Source: Amblyomma americanum
Lineage: Eukaryota; Arthropoda; Arachnida; Ixodida; Ixodidae
DNA length: 64,000 bases
Direction: 5' to 3'
NCBI RefSeq assembly: GCF_052857255.1
Contig: NC_135500.1
Span: 159,643,189 to 159,707,188 of the forward strand
Part shown: positions 47,541 through 59,068 of the stretch, piece after piece
Layout: each line of letters starts with the position of its first letter
How positions within the stretch are numbered: the stretch's first letter is position 1
The notes under the pieces: generated by a model
Told to the model about the DNA's origin: nothing
The model's database searches: none
Seen by the model: the letters and a program-made list of their open reading frames with translations, nothing else
Position numbers and translations under genes: made by a program

Positions 47541-48145
47541 CTAGACATCAAGATCAAACTCGTTGCTTTGCTTTTAAAGAAAGCAGAACTCACAGTGATT
47601 GGAAGGTATGGAATGTAACAGGAATTTTTGAAACGAAACGTTTTGCGCGTAAACGAAGGCATGCAGAATTCTTCCCACATTTTGGTTTTGAGAAGAACCA
47701 AAATCCTTTTCATTAAAGGTTTGCAATTACGCCTGATGGAGTGCGCTGCAAGATTTCCAGGTACACCGACTATAGAGTTGGTGCACCGCGATGCCATTAT
47801 AAACAAACTAGCAATTGTTACAGCAATGATATTAAAGATTTTTCTCATGAGTGTAGACAATTTGTGCCAGCGAGACACGAAGCATCTTCTGGAGCAATTT
47901 GCTGAACAGGAATTTTTAAACAGTACATTAATGAGTTTGTGCGACAGCCATCTTGTTTTCCTTTGGTAGTATCGGCTTTCGGCAGCGTACTCCCGGTTTT
48001 CATAACTTAACTGTAATGTCTTCAGCACTAGCCATAGCCAAACCGAATCCTGAAGCAGCATTATGTAGCGTGAACAGGTTACCCTCACGGGGCCACTGCT
48101 CTCACTTTTCAGTGTTTGCCTTGCTCGCTTCAACCTCGTTGTGAG
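47541..48145. other. Unassigned region with long overlapping open frames on both strands
   Basis: A 199-codon minus-strand frame (47534-48133) overlaps plus-strand frames of 113 and 63 codons (47628-47969, 47953-48144). The minus frame includes RKTRWLSHKLINVLFK and a Cys-rich patch (NSCSANCSRRCF); another minus frame reads KIPVQQIAPEDASCLAG in the same place, suggesting a possible frameshift. TRWLSH is a word common in hAT-type transposases, but the surroundings do not support it well. No function is assigned. Confidence 0.3.
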
Positions 48146-48769
48146 ATCGGCGAGTAGTGTTTATCATCGATACCGTAAGCTAGCACGTGGGAAGAAACGG
48201 GAAGCCAAAGGACGAATGCAAAGTGGATTTATGGAAACACAAATCTATGAAAAAATTTTCGGTCTATAAATCTGACTGGTCCGTATATATGCCATCGTTA
48301 ATTTCTTGATTTCAGAATCTTCCTAATATTCCGAATACTTCAAGAAAAAAGCTTTCTAAAAAATAAAATAAAAAACGAAATCTTTTTATCCTTGACTTTT
48401 CGCTGTATTCAAATTCTTTTGAAATTTTCGATTTCTTTGCAGCAATAGAATAAATTAACTGCATTACTGCTATTATTTCTAGATTATTACCGACCGGGGG
48501 AGCTTCGCAGCTTTGTCAGCGGCAATGTACTTACATATTTATTTTGCTTCCTGTTGTGCTGCTTAGAAGGTTAATTACTAACATTCTATTCATACTTACC
48601 AACCACATTCAGATTCTTCCTGGGTAGTACGAAATTTTATATCAAACTCTGGGCTAAAACAACATGGAGTTTCTTGAGAGCTCATTCATTTATACGAGTC
48701 CCGATCAATTTGTTCAGGAAATTATTTCAGAATGAATACATTTGTCGCGTTGTCTTTTTGAGCAGTACA
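48146..48769. other. No recognisable gene
   Basis: AT-rich spacer with A and T runs; nothing recognised. Confidence 0.5.
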
Positions 48770-49135
48770 GTTTGCAATGAATAATTGTGCTTTCTTATCG
48801 TTCTCGCCCTGCATTTGCGAGTGCAAGACATACACTGGGTTGTACCCTGGCCCGCCTCGATCCTCGCCCATTAACAGAGAAAAACATCCTCGGTCCATGG
48901 CCACAGCAGTCGACTGCCCTCAAGGCATACAAGGCACTCTTTCCCTACTTGAGAGCGACTGGATTGAGTGACAAATTGTGACAGCGTTGTGCGTGTGTGT
49001 GTGTTATGCCTTTTTTTCCTTCTCTCTTCCTCCATTTAGTCCCGTAATCCCTCTTCCCCAGTGCAGGGTGGCCAACCAGAACACCTTTCTGGTTAACATC
49101 CCTGCCTTTCCCTCCTCCTCTTTATCTATCTATTA
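48770..49135 (+). mobile_element. LINE 3' end: ORF2 C-terminus and 3' UTR
   Basis: A frame ending at 48981 reads RPLTEKNILGPWP, then ALKAYKALFPYLRATGLSDKL before the stop. Together with a damaged C-x-C-x-C zinc-finger-like start (CICECK in the other frame), this fits the last ~60 residues of an RNase-H-bearing tick LINE, after the CCHC finger. The 3' UTR has CCAGTGCAGGGTGGCCAACC and a pyrimidine-rich end (about 49080-49130), a typical tail of such elements. It may be a cousin of the element at 17532-18346, on the opposite strand, but the tails differ. Confidence 0.65.
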
Positions 49136-49770
49136 GATTCTGTCCATTTTTATTTCTTGCATCATTTCCCTTCGGTAAATTCGACTGATATGCCATAAAT
49201 GTAATACATTATCTGCTATTCAGGCCATAGGTGGAATGCAATACTAACGTGAGCTCTCGCCTGCCCAGAAAAGGCGGACAAGTCATAAAATATCGACGGT
49301 TCAGAGCTTTTTTTTTTGTTCTTGTGACGAGGCGAAAACGTTCCTCCAATTCACTTTCCCTCAATGCGGTTTTCAATCGCCGGGTATGAATTATGATCGC
49401 AACTGGACGAACATTTTACTTACGTTGCCCGCAGAAAGAGTAGGGAAGGGAAGCACCTACGCACCTCTGTACGGAGACAGTAATGTATCGGTGATTGCAC
49501 GAAATCGGTACCACACTGAGGCAGGGCTACAATTTAGTCTAAGGAAGATCGGCGAGCACGGTACCTGTAAAGAGGAACACAGCAAACGAATATTGTCGCT
49601 TTGCTCCGTTTCAGCGAGTAGTTAAAAAACATATTAAGACGCTGTCGCCCTATTTTCCCCCAAAAATATACTTCTAAAGCTATTTTACAGTAACTATTGC
49701 ACTATAAGGAGTGAAAAAGCTATTCATCTTGCACGAGGTTTCCAGTGTCAGTTTCAGAGGAAAATCCTTT
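49136..49770. other. No recognisable gene
   Basis: Contains a 79-codon plus frame (49386-49625) without motifs and a T run at 49310. Confidence 0.5.
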
Positions 49771-50540
49771 GCAGCCGCAGCCGTGGCCAAGTGGTTTGGG
49801 CGCCCGTCTCGGCTGCGGGAGGTTGTTGGTTCGAAATCCACCGCCGGACACCCACCGGTAAAAAACCGGTACAAGCCTCCCCCGGCCTGGCGCCCGGCTT
49901 TCTTTAGGGGTGCGTGCTTGGAGGAGCCTCCGCAAACCCCGCTGTGCCCCTCGCGGGCCAAGCACAGTTTCGAACGACCTCAAAGCCTGCTAATTGTGGT
50001 ACCCTTCAGCCAACTCGATTCGAACGGGAGCAAAGCCTCGATGCGCTGTCACTGGGCGCGTGCACGCCCTATCGCAACGTCCTCTCCTCCTCCGGGAGGA
50101 CAAATCAGCCCTTCCGCAGAGAAGGTAACTCCCTCAGCGCCACGGTGTCTCCGCGACGACGCCTTCCCTCTTGCGAGACGCACACACTGTCGCCTGCAGT
50201 TCTCTGGATTAAACGCCCAAATCTCGCCAAACCTTGATTCGCTGGCACACAGCAGCATCAGCCGCAGTTATATAAAAAAAGGGCCACAAGTGGGCTTCTA
50301 CAACACGAGGTGGATTTAGGATCGCTTGACGGTGGAACGAATCACTGGCCCGTCAACGCAACGGTTTTATTAAAGCTGCTTTTTCCCAAGCAGCTTATCC
50401 CAGAAGAGCCGAGCATCTGGCCGGGGGAACCTTGTACCCATTAGAAAACCGATGGGCACCCGGCCGCACTGTGGATCGAACCCAGCAACTCCCGAATGCG
50501 AGGCGGAAGCTCTACCACAAGGCCATCGCTTCGGAGACCT
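49771..50540. mobile_element. Composite element bounded by two tRNA-like heads facing inward
   Basis: The left end, plus strand, has an A box TGGCCAAGTGG (49784-49794) and a B box GGTTCGAAATCC (49828-49839) with tRNA-like spacing. The right end, minus strand, has an A-box-like TGGCCTTGTGG (complement 50515-50525) and a B box GGTTCGATCC (complement 50473-50482). Next to each head, facing inward, lies the same word: GTACAAGCCTCCCCCGGCC on the left (about 49870) and, inverted, GTACAAGGTTCCCCCGGCC on the right (about 50419-50437). So the ends form an imperfect inverted repeat of roughly 130 bp, around a GC-rich middle with no recognised coding; the 202-codon frame at 49711-50319 is a by-product. 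It is either two SINEs of one family inserted head to head or a single unit. Confidence 0.7.
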
Positions 50541-53500
50541 CGCAGTGAATGCTGTGACGGATGGAAGTAGTTATTGAAATATAGGAATTGCATGATTTGG
50601 CTTTAGATGACACGTTCAATGAGTTTTCATGGCGCACTTGATAAAAAAAGGGCCGATAATTAGGAGGTGAATTAGTAGTACCTGTTTGTCGACGTGAAAC
50701 AAAATATTAGAAGATACCAGTTTAGTGTTATTCACATTTTTGACATGATATCATCTATTCCGGTGGCAGATGAATTTTTTATTGAAACTTTTGTGCATGA
50801 AATTCCACTACTACTGAATGTTATGCTTTCCATGGCTGTAGTAATAACAAGCGGTAAGGGAGAACAGGGCAATTCGGATTCATCCGTAAAAAACAGATGA
50901 AAAAGCAGAGTTAAATGCGTTTGCATATTTGGTGTCGATAATTGTGACACCAGCATAGTTAGTGAAGATGACAGTGCGCGATTCCCTTGGGTTTAGAACT
51001 TTCAAGAAATTATTCGTACTCTATTTACTACGAGACGTTAGGACTAACCTTTCCTTTAATGACTCCCAATGTTTTTTCTATATGGCGATTGTTTAATCCT
51101 CATACCGTGAAATATTTATTTATTTATTTCGGAATAGTGTCAATCATTTCTGGGGATTTTAACAGGAGAGGTCAAAACATACAAATATAAATAAGTGCAA
51201 ATGAAACAGATTCTTTTTTTGTGTATCAGTAATGTTTTAAAAACTTTTATGCATTTATGGCTTGTACTAACCATGCTGCATTTCCAACTTTTCTCGGCTG
51301 ACGTAGAAATATGCTTTCATGGCCGTAGCGAAACGCGGCATACAGTCACGCTTCAGTGAACTTCAATTCTAGTGTTATTTCTCGCCGCCGTGCATTCTTC
51401 TTGTACTCCTCACTTTCGTCCAGCTCCCGGGACCTGTTATCAAACCAGTGTGTCTTCGATGTCCATTTCGCTCCTAGGTCCGTTCCCAATGCGACTGTTC
51501 TCTTTATAAACGGTCTCGATTTCAATGGAGCTGTCAAGATTTTGGGTGAAAAGTCCACGAAATATTTTCGCAGCCTTGCCTACGAATATTCCGGAAGAAA
51601 AATGAAAACAGAAGGTTTGAGTTGATCAGTTTCATAGCGAGTGTGGCGGCATGGCTTTATATTTTAAAATAATGGCAGAACACAAAAGCGAACCAGCATC
51701 TCCGGGTGGCATCGTCGCTTTATCGAGACCGACCCAACCGGCAACTATAGCTTTATTATGATGATTTTGATTTTAACGGAGAGATATTACACATTGCATA
51801 AAAAAGAATTCTCGACCATATTTTCAGGATGCCGATTGTGGTTTATATACTGTGCGGCTTTTCTACCGACACACCCTTGCGAAGGAAGCCTAGAAACATT
51901 TATCTCTATTCTGCATCCTCTGCCAGGGCTATTTGTTCTAATTCACAGTTCGTTGGCTCCTTCACAAGGTATTTTTCTGAGAAAGTGTATTTCTATGCCT
52001 GAGAAAACATTGAGAAATTGCATTTCGTAGTTTACAACCGACGCGGTTTCTAGAGCGTTTACGATGCTTCATATTAACGGGGAAGCTTCTCATTACCATG
52101 GCTTCATATCTATATTTGCGAAATCCAGTGTCCATATCATTTAATTTGAATGATGCATTTCACCGACCGCTAGGAGCCGTCTTTAGCCTCATGTTTGGCT
52201 TGTCAACGCAGCTGAGTGGAAAGCTTGTTCGATTGCAAGGACTAATTAACCCGTTGTAAGCCAAAATTGGCTCGTGAAGAGACTGGCATTCCGTCCATCT
52301 CTATCGGGTTAACCAAACGAAATCAGGCTCGAAACTTTCGGCGGTACGCGAGTTGCTTACTAATAGCCAAAATTAAGTGAACGCGAATACTTCGTAACAT
52401 CGCTTCAGTGGCATATGAAACAAAGCCAGCAGTCTGCTGTCTCACTGCATGAGTTCCATGAGAAATACTAGAATGATGTTGTATTGTACAGTATGATATT
52501 GTACAGTATGATATTAAGCAAAATATTATTCGCGAGCTGTTGTTTTGTGCACGGGAAACTTGGTACGAGAAACGAACTCAATTTAACAACCGCGGCATTT
52601 ATTATTTGCAATAATCTAAGAGATACGAATTTTGCATTAATATTCGCATTGAAAGAAACCTGGTACAGTACCCTGCCTTTTTGTCTCATTGTGCGGTATT
52701 TGGAGCAGACGGTGTCTAATTTGTTTTTAATCAACAGCTATATCTTCTGTAACACTTGAGGAATTTTAAATATGCTGCCGTGAAATGAAAGTTCAAAGCG
52801 GTTTGGTTGGGACAAGGGCGCCTGCTTCTGATACAATCTCGCCCAATGATGTAGCCTCTTGTCAACAATAAACTGGTCATCGCTGCCAATCATAAATATC
52901 AATGAAAAGGGCTATTTAACGTCAGTGACTTTGCACTACCGTACTTCTAGCTGTTTGTCGAAATTGAAGAACATCTGGCGCATGGAGCTTTGCTGTGATG
53001 GACGGAAATGTCAGCAACGCAGGACAGTGTGGATACCTTATATAGTCGCTGTCACACTTCAACGAAACAATGTAGAGACGCGTGCACTAATCGGAGAAAT
53101 TTTTCAAAAACTAGTGAGCTGCTGAGAAAACGGTCAATCTGTATTCAAATGAAATTTATCGTGTTTTATTCATTTCAAAAGACAACACATACCTCAGGGA
53201 GCGAACCTCACTGTCATGCCTAGTATATTGTCATTCAGGCATAAACTGATGGAGCAAAATAGTATAGATTACTAAAAGAGATCCAGGAACAACCATCCCG
53301 ATTCAGTGACCCAGATGGAAGGAGATCTACGATGAATGCAAATTATCGTCTTGAACTTCTAATATCGGTGTATTTCTAAAGGCTCACACTTCTCACATGA
53401 ACAAAATAAGAAACACAATTGCTTCTATTCTCTCTGCGCCATTCTTTAAACTGGCAGTGAGCACCGCGTGCACAGGTGTACCGGAGGAGCCAATTGGGTG

Positions 53501-55808
53501 GTGCAAAAGGGACCCGGGTGATGCTCTTTATATACACCTTATGAAACATAGCCAAGTACTTTTCACTTTCTTTTCCAAAAAATCGTCACAGCTAAACCCT
53601 GTAACTGGCGGGAGAGTGCTTGCACTTGAACACAGTCAAGCCAAATAATGCGATCGACAAACAAATGTTACGAAGTTATAAATTCCGCCCTGCGGGATGG
53701 TAGAGAAAAGAGAGTCCGGTCCAGCAGGTTTTATGCGCGGTGCATTGTAGAACTCGAAGCTTGACACATGTTGAAATCTGTTCCCGTTTTGTTTTTTCTG
53801 CTTGGTGGAAAACTGAGCTTTCTTCCAGTGAATATATTTTCATTTCAACATTCATGTTTATGTTTTGTGCACCTAAAATTTTCACACATTTTTCACAACT
53901 ATAAAATTTGTAAGTAGGGAGGCCTTTGAAGGGTGTGGTTTTGCTGTGGATTCAGCGCTACTCTTGAAGATAAACATAGTAGACAGGAACTAGTCGATTA
54001 GTAAACGATAGCACACGATTAGATTTGTTTAACATTATCCCCGCAGAAAATGATAAATCGCCATTCAAACAAAAGCGGTGGCAGCAGCAATATACCTCCG
54101 CTTTCGCATTGTTTTTGTGAGGACAACGTTGCACGGAATGTTAAGTAATGCTGCAGCGATTTTTTAAAAGAGAATGCTATTGCCTATCACTGCCGGCAGT
54201 TTGAAATCAAAGGAAAGAAACGTAACAATTTAATACCCTCGTTAGAGGACGACTGTTTTGGAAATATTTTAGATATTATGTAGTGTACGCACGGAATTCT
54301 GGAAGCTCTAAATTTCGTCCCTCTTCAGTTCGCACTTCAAACGCTTCCGCTCGAAAGTTAGCGATACTTAATGTTTCAGAAATAATGAAAATGAGCTCAA
54401 GAAGAATTTTGCACATTTAAGGACGTATATTTCATCTATCCACTCAAAATATGGCACTTCGGCGAGTGAATGGGCTCAGTTGATACGATTGCCTTTGTGA
54501 GCGACGAAACATTCTAAATCCACAGCAGCCTAAGCTCACAAATGTTGTATGGAAAAGTGGGCTCAAAAAATGCACCCAATAGCTGAAATAAAAAAATTCC
54601 TCTGCGTAGCATCTCTGGTTAAGTTAAGAACCAAAACTCTATCCCAAAGCCCAGGGAAGGTATTTCCGGGCACATTCTACCAAGCGCGCTGCATACGTTT
54701 TGTTTTATTTTTCATGCGGGTTGAGAGGTTGGTGGCCATTGCCTTAGCGGTGTAATCCCAGTGAATGGCACAGAGACAAAATAAAGCTTGTCTCAGTGGG
54801 CCGATATATTAGGCGGCAATGACATGCGGCGATGAAAGCGGAAGTAATTGCGAGGAAAACCTGACGTATTTGACGAATGGCCGGTAGCGCGTACTCATTT
54901 TCCATGGCGCTGCAATGTCCAGGCAGGCGCAGTAGTAAAGACATCACCGATGCGGTTATAGAACACCACAAATAAAATGTCTCCAAGGCCATTAAGTCCA
55001 AAAAACAAATAAAAACATGCCGGTAAAGGGCATCACTGAAAGGCTATGGAAAGTCGCTTTTAGCGCCTTGTGTCCGAAAGACAAATGATCCGAAACCAGA
55101 GGCGCCCACTAGCCTATACCAGCCCAGAACGCTGAGACAGAGGGTGCATAATGCGGCTTCTTACCCCCTCTGTTTCTTCCCTACGAAAACTGTAATAATA
55201 GCCCTTATCTTTCTCTCTCTTGTGCCACTCACGAAAACTTGAGGTACTTTTTTCCGTGTTCTCGCTATAAATATCCTTTTTGCTTCAGCGTTATAAATTT
55301 TTCTTGGAATATATTTTCCGTTATGAACGTTGAAGCAGTGGAATATTATTAGCTTTTTTGTGTTTAATACATTTTCGTACTTTCTTTTCGATGCTGAATT
55401 TTAGTGAGAGAAATGTCAAACTAAAATATCTTCCAACTAATTCGCTCTCCTGGTCGAAGAAAGAGATGCGGCAGTTTCTCGCCGTCCCGTCATCCAGAGC
55501 GCCTCCAAGCAGACGGCAATCACATTTCACGGTCACATATCATATCGCGAGTCCCATTCATAAGAATAGCCACTTCTCATCTCTCGTAGCCCTTCTCGAC
55601 CACGTTCACGTTGATAACCATCTAACTTTCGTGCACGTGGGCACAGGAACTTTTACCTGCAGTATGTTATGAAAACAGCATCGCAATATGCGATGGATAA
55701 TATATCAATGAAACACAATTCTGCAAAATAAATACATAATATACGGAAATTCACAAACCCTATGTTTTATTTTGTCGCACAGAGCCCGTTTTCTTTTCAC
55801 CTTTGCAG
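50541..55808. other. No recognisable gene; AT-rich
   Basis: The longest frames (51356-51625, 51758-52030, 52484-52759, 53397-53648) are under 95 codons and show no domain. A doubled 15-bp word, ATTGTACAGTATGAT, lies at 52483-52512. No SINE heads or terminal repeats were noticed. Confidence 0.5.
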
Positions 55809-55936
55809 CTTCGAAACATCGCTCGAATTCTGCTGCGCAAAAAACGGTACGAGTAGCCCCATCACAAGAACACCTCTAGCACAACGTAGAGCTGTGGTCA
55901 ACCTTATTTTTCCTGGGGCTTTTCACAGGCTACAAG
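55809..55936 (+). other. Exon-like 128-nt open segment between splice-site consensus words
   Basis: TTTTCTTTTCACCTTTGCAG ends at 55808 and is a good acceptor; GCTACAAG|GTATTAAT gives a fair donor after 55936. The enclosed frame reads FETSLEFCCAKNGTSSPITR then TPLAQRRAVVNLIFPGAFHR, without stops. No family is recognised. It may be a short internal exon, or coincidence in a pyrimidine-rich place. Confidence 0.25.
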
Positions 55937-57360
55937 GTATTAATTAAGCAATTTTGAACACTCAAGTTCCCTTCCTGAAGAAAAAAGACGGGGAAGAGGG
56001 GGAGGGTCACAAAATAAATAATTGAGGCGCTAAAGGTGCTTTGCGCTTTTTAAGTGTGTGTTTTCAAACCATACGCCGATTGATATAGGAACTAAGGCAC
56101 ATCCATACAGAAAGGGACTTTGTAAACTTTCCACTGCTAATGCGTTGCCCGTAAGTGTTCTCTGGAGGCCTCTGTGCTACGCTGACTGTTTTTTTCACCT
56201 ATTTCATGTAATGCGGTGTGTTTGCACATCCCAAGGAAAGCGTACACCTATACATAAAGCGCTGACAGAGCTGTAGCGGTTCTGCCAGCGCAGGAGCTGT
56301 TGAATCGGCCGACTCAGAGTGAACAACATGGTCGCTAATGGAGCTCCGCGCTTGAAAGAAGAATCATTCCTTCGACGAGTCCGGCGCTAATGACTTGGGT
56401 AAGTACCGACCGCAAGCGAAGAAAACACTTTATTGCTCCCGGTAAAGACAGCTCGAAAACCTTTCAGAAACCCTTCAGAGTACATTTTATTAGTACGCAT
56501 GGGTAGGAGGCATCTTTGCAGCTTTTCTGTCTTTCCTTTTTTTTCGTTCTAAACTTGTCTGAGCTGCAGAATGATTTGTGCAGCAACAACTAGTTTATAT
56601 TGTGTTCGGGGTGTTTTTGGTTCCTTCGGAGCCGTATAAACCGGGAAAACTGTTCCAGCATTGGTTACTTGAAGTAAAAGCGACGTCAATCCAAATTAAC
56701 CGCGAACACGATGGGTTTCAATGAAATTCACTGCTACAGTTATGCTCAAGCGCTATTGAGATGGCTTACAGATTGGTTATTAGATAAGTGGTACATTTAG
56801 CGTCAAAACCTCCCGTGTCACATAAAGTAGCGACGGAAACGGCCACGACATTACCTTGACCTATTCTTTGGTACCTGTTGTTACTCTGTTTTTGTTATAA
56901 GTTCACGCTCGTCTTCCTAAGGAACGTAGCAATTTTGGACCCTGTAATTAAGCAAAAAAGGTACGGTTGCTATTCTCACTTTCCTCGTAGGAATTTAGCT
57001 CCGGGTTTTCAACCCAACGCCTGAGAGAGCTCTCGTTTGAAGTCGTCTTAACGTGAAGTTCGGTCCCCGTAAGTAAATAAAGGCGCCAAAAATAGTATAC
57101 AAACTGTTTAGAGCATAGCAATACCCACTTTTTCCTTGAATTCCATTGGCAGCCTAATTCCGTCCTGACTCATTCTTATTTTCCTCATGAATCTCTCGAA
57201 TTGCCTCGATGTCCTGCAGCAAATTTTCCAAGAGAGAGGCGCTTGTAACACAGGCTAGAACTTCACTACGCTTATTAAAGTGTTAGCACCCACCGGTGTG
57301 CGTTAGCGGCTACAGTGTGCGACAGCGGAACCGAAGACTGTGCTATAGAACCTCAGCAAT
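55937..57360. other. No recognisable gene
   Basis: A short plus frame with good start context, MVANGAPRLKEESFLRRVRR, begins near 56329 and stops just before GACTTGGGTAAGTACC (about 56393), a consensus donor. This could be a leader exon, but nothing links it to a gene. The remainder is AT-rich. Confidence 0.35.
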
Positions 57361-57530
57361 GGCGGCCGCGTTCGATGGAGGCGAAATGTAAAATGGCCCG
57401 TGTGTTGTCCGGTGTCAGCGTCCGTTACGGAGCCCCAGGCCCCGGGAATAAATCTGGGTTCAGGTGTCCAACGATATATGAGACAGATACTGCGCCATTT
57501 CCTTTCCCCCAAAACCAATTATTATTATTA
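57361..57530 (+). mobile_element. Long-form SINE with internal deletion
   Basis: GGCGGCCGCGTTCGATGGAG, GCGAAATGTAAAATGGCCCG, then directly GGGTTCAGGTGTCCAACG, GAGACAGATACTGCGCC and CCCCCAAAACCAATTATTAT. The body segment with GTTAAA...CCCAGGTGG and the pyrimidine linker is missing, as is most of the tRNA head. It is the same tail family as 21750 and 33927. Confidence 0.75.
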
Positions 57531-57641
57531 CGCTCGAGTGCAGCCTCTCTCAGAACCAGAGTGCAGATTCGGGACATGAAGACCCTCTTATGATGCCTGT
57601 AAGTACCACTTATCCCCAACTCTTGATTAGATTATGGCATA
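57531..57641. other. Spacer between two SINEs
   Basis: No mariner sequence is recognisable here, so the missing 3' part of the neighbouring mariner is not simply displaced to this side of the SINE. Confidence 0.45.
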
Positions 57642-57873
57642 GGATTTATGAGAGTTTAACTTCCCAAAGGGACTTTAGGATATGATGGACGCCGTAGTGT
57701 AGGGCTCCGGAAATTTTGACCACCTGGGGTTCTTTAACGTGCACTGACATCGCACAGTACGCGGGCCTCTAGAATTTCGCCTCCATCGAAATTCGACCGC
57801 CGCGGCGGAGATCGAACCCGCATCTTCCGGGTCAGCAGCCGAGTGCCATAACAACGGAGCCACCGCGGCGGCT
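57642..57873 (-). mobile_element. Ruka-type SINE at the 3' edge of a mariner relic
   Basis: On the minus strand GCCGCCGCGGTGGCTCCG, the B box GGTTCGATCTC (about 57810-57820), GGCGAAATTCTAGAGGCCCG, GTGCACGTTAAAGAACCCC, AGGTGGTCAAAATTTCCGG and the tail CTTTGGGAAGTTAAACTCTC. Its head lies exactly where the mariner transposase reading stops matching. A clear target-site duplication was not found, consistent with a deletion on the left side. Confidence 0.88.
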
Positions 57874-58852
57874 GTCTTGAGGAATAATGGCGGATGGGGA
57901 AATACAGTAGTGCTGTGCTTGGCGAAAAATATGTCACGCTGAGAGCAGTGTGCGGCCTTGCGTTATCGTGAAGTCTCCACTGTCCAGATGCCCATGAGTC
58001 AGGGTGACGGCGTCGCAGTGCATCAATCATATGTTGGAGCAGGCGGATATAAAACTTCTGATTCACTGCCTGCCCTTGTGGGATGAATTCGGGGTGTATG
58101 ACACATCTGGAATCGGAAAAAAACTATCAGCATCGTCTTTGTTTTGGTACTCTACGCCGCTCCCTTCTCGACGTTAGAGAGCTTGCGGACCGCCATTCGG
58201 TGCTCTGCCTCTTTGTTCGAGGATCGTACTGAAAACACCATGTTTCGTCTCCAGCAATGAACCTGTCGACGAATGCAGTATCCTTCGCTGCCTTGGAGAG
58301 CAAATCAGCGCTCACTGATGCCCGCGTGTCCTTCTGGTCTTTCGTTTCCCCAAGTTCTCACGCAAAATTTGGTGGCATGTTGTCTAACTAATGTCGAGAG
58401 CATATGATAGCATGTGGACTGTAATGGTGCGGTCTTGCTGTACGATTTCCCTGATCCGAGCCACGTTGTTTTCATTACATGAGGTTGAAAGGCGCCCCTG
58501 CCTTGCGTCGTCTTCCGCCGACGTTCTCCCCGAAACGAACCTCTTGTGCCACTCGAAAACTCGCGCCCGCGATAATAGGTGTTTTTAGCATTCCGGAGAC
58601 GTACTACCGGAGACGCATACCGTTTTACCGGACCTCACTTGTGCATGCGCAGTGACACCGTTGGGGCGAGGGGGAGTCACTGCGCATGCGCAGACGGCGT
58701 CCGGTAAACTGGCATACGTCTTCGGTATGCTAAAAACGTGTAATGTCTCGTTGCCGTAAGCGTCACGACGGAGCTCATACGTCTGTGTGGATGTCATGCC
58801 AAGCTTCACAAAGAATTTTATATTTTACCCGCTGTTCGAGGTGGACGTCCAT
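57874..58852 (-). pseudogene. mariner-family transposase pseudogene, interrupted by a MITE
   Basis: Read on the minus strand from an ATG at 58852. A start MDVHLEQRV..., then after a frame change IKFFVKLGMTSTQTYEL and YGNETL, the MITE at 58577-58740, then SRARVFEWHKRFVSGRTSAE. Next come DRTITVHMLS, DRFIAGDETWCFQYDP (first catalytic Asp in GDETW, about 58248) and HPEFIPQGQAVNQKFYI, then WASGQWRLHDNARPHTALSV (second catalytic Asp in HDN, about 57966). mariner transposases are about 345 residues with a D,D34D triad; the third Asp (in the PH-YSPDLAP region) is missing, because the gene is cut at 57874 by the SINE. Several frameshifts (around 58810, 58600 and 58130) also disable it. Terminal inverted repeats were not found. 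Cut-and-paste element, dead. Confidence 0.88.
58573..58744. mobile_element. 164-bp MITE inserted in the mariner pseudogene
   Basis: The insert 58577-58740 is flanked by TAAT (58573-58576 and 58741-58744). Removing it restores the mariner reading GNETL-SRARVFEW, which fixes the borders. The ends are inverted: GTTTTTAGCATTCCGGAGAC on the left and GTTTTTAGCATACCGAAGAC on the right strand. The left arm carries an extra ~17-bp partial duplication (CCGGAGACG twice). The arms meet in a pair of NRF1-like words, TGTGCATGCGCA (58640-58651) and TGCGCATGCGCA (58681-58692). The 4-bp (or 3-bp TAA) duplication could fit PIF/Harbinger-like or other DNA transposons; the family is not settled. Confidence 0.85.
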
Positions 58853-59068
58853 CTCTCCATATTCACTCACAGTAGAATGCGCAGACGACTAGTGACAACG
58901 TGTTTTTCTGCATGTAGCGCCATCTAGCGGCTGCCACAGCAATTAACATGAATAGCTCAGGTTAGCCCGAAACGATGGCGCTACACATACGCACCAACAT
59001 TTGTTTTGATAAATCATTTCCAGAGAAGAAAATAAATCAGTCTCGAAACTTTACGGACAAAGCTTGTA
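58853..59068. other. Unassigned spacer
   Basis: The 5' flank of the mariner relic may extend into this stretch, but no terminal inverted repeat was recognised. Confidence 0.4.

Noticed and set aside
49711..50319. 202-codon plus-strand frame
   Set aside because: It runs through the tRNA-headed composite element; high GC and lack of stops explain it.
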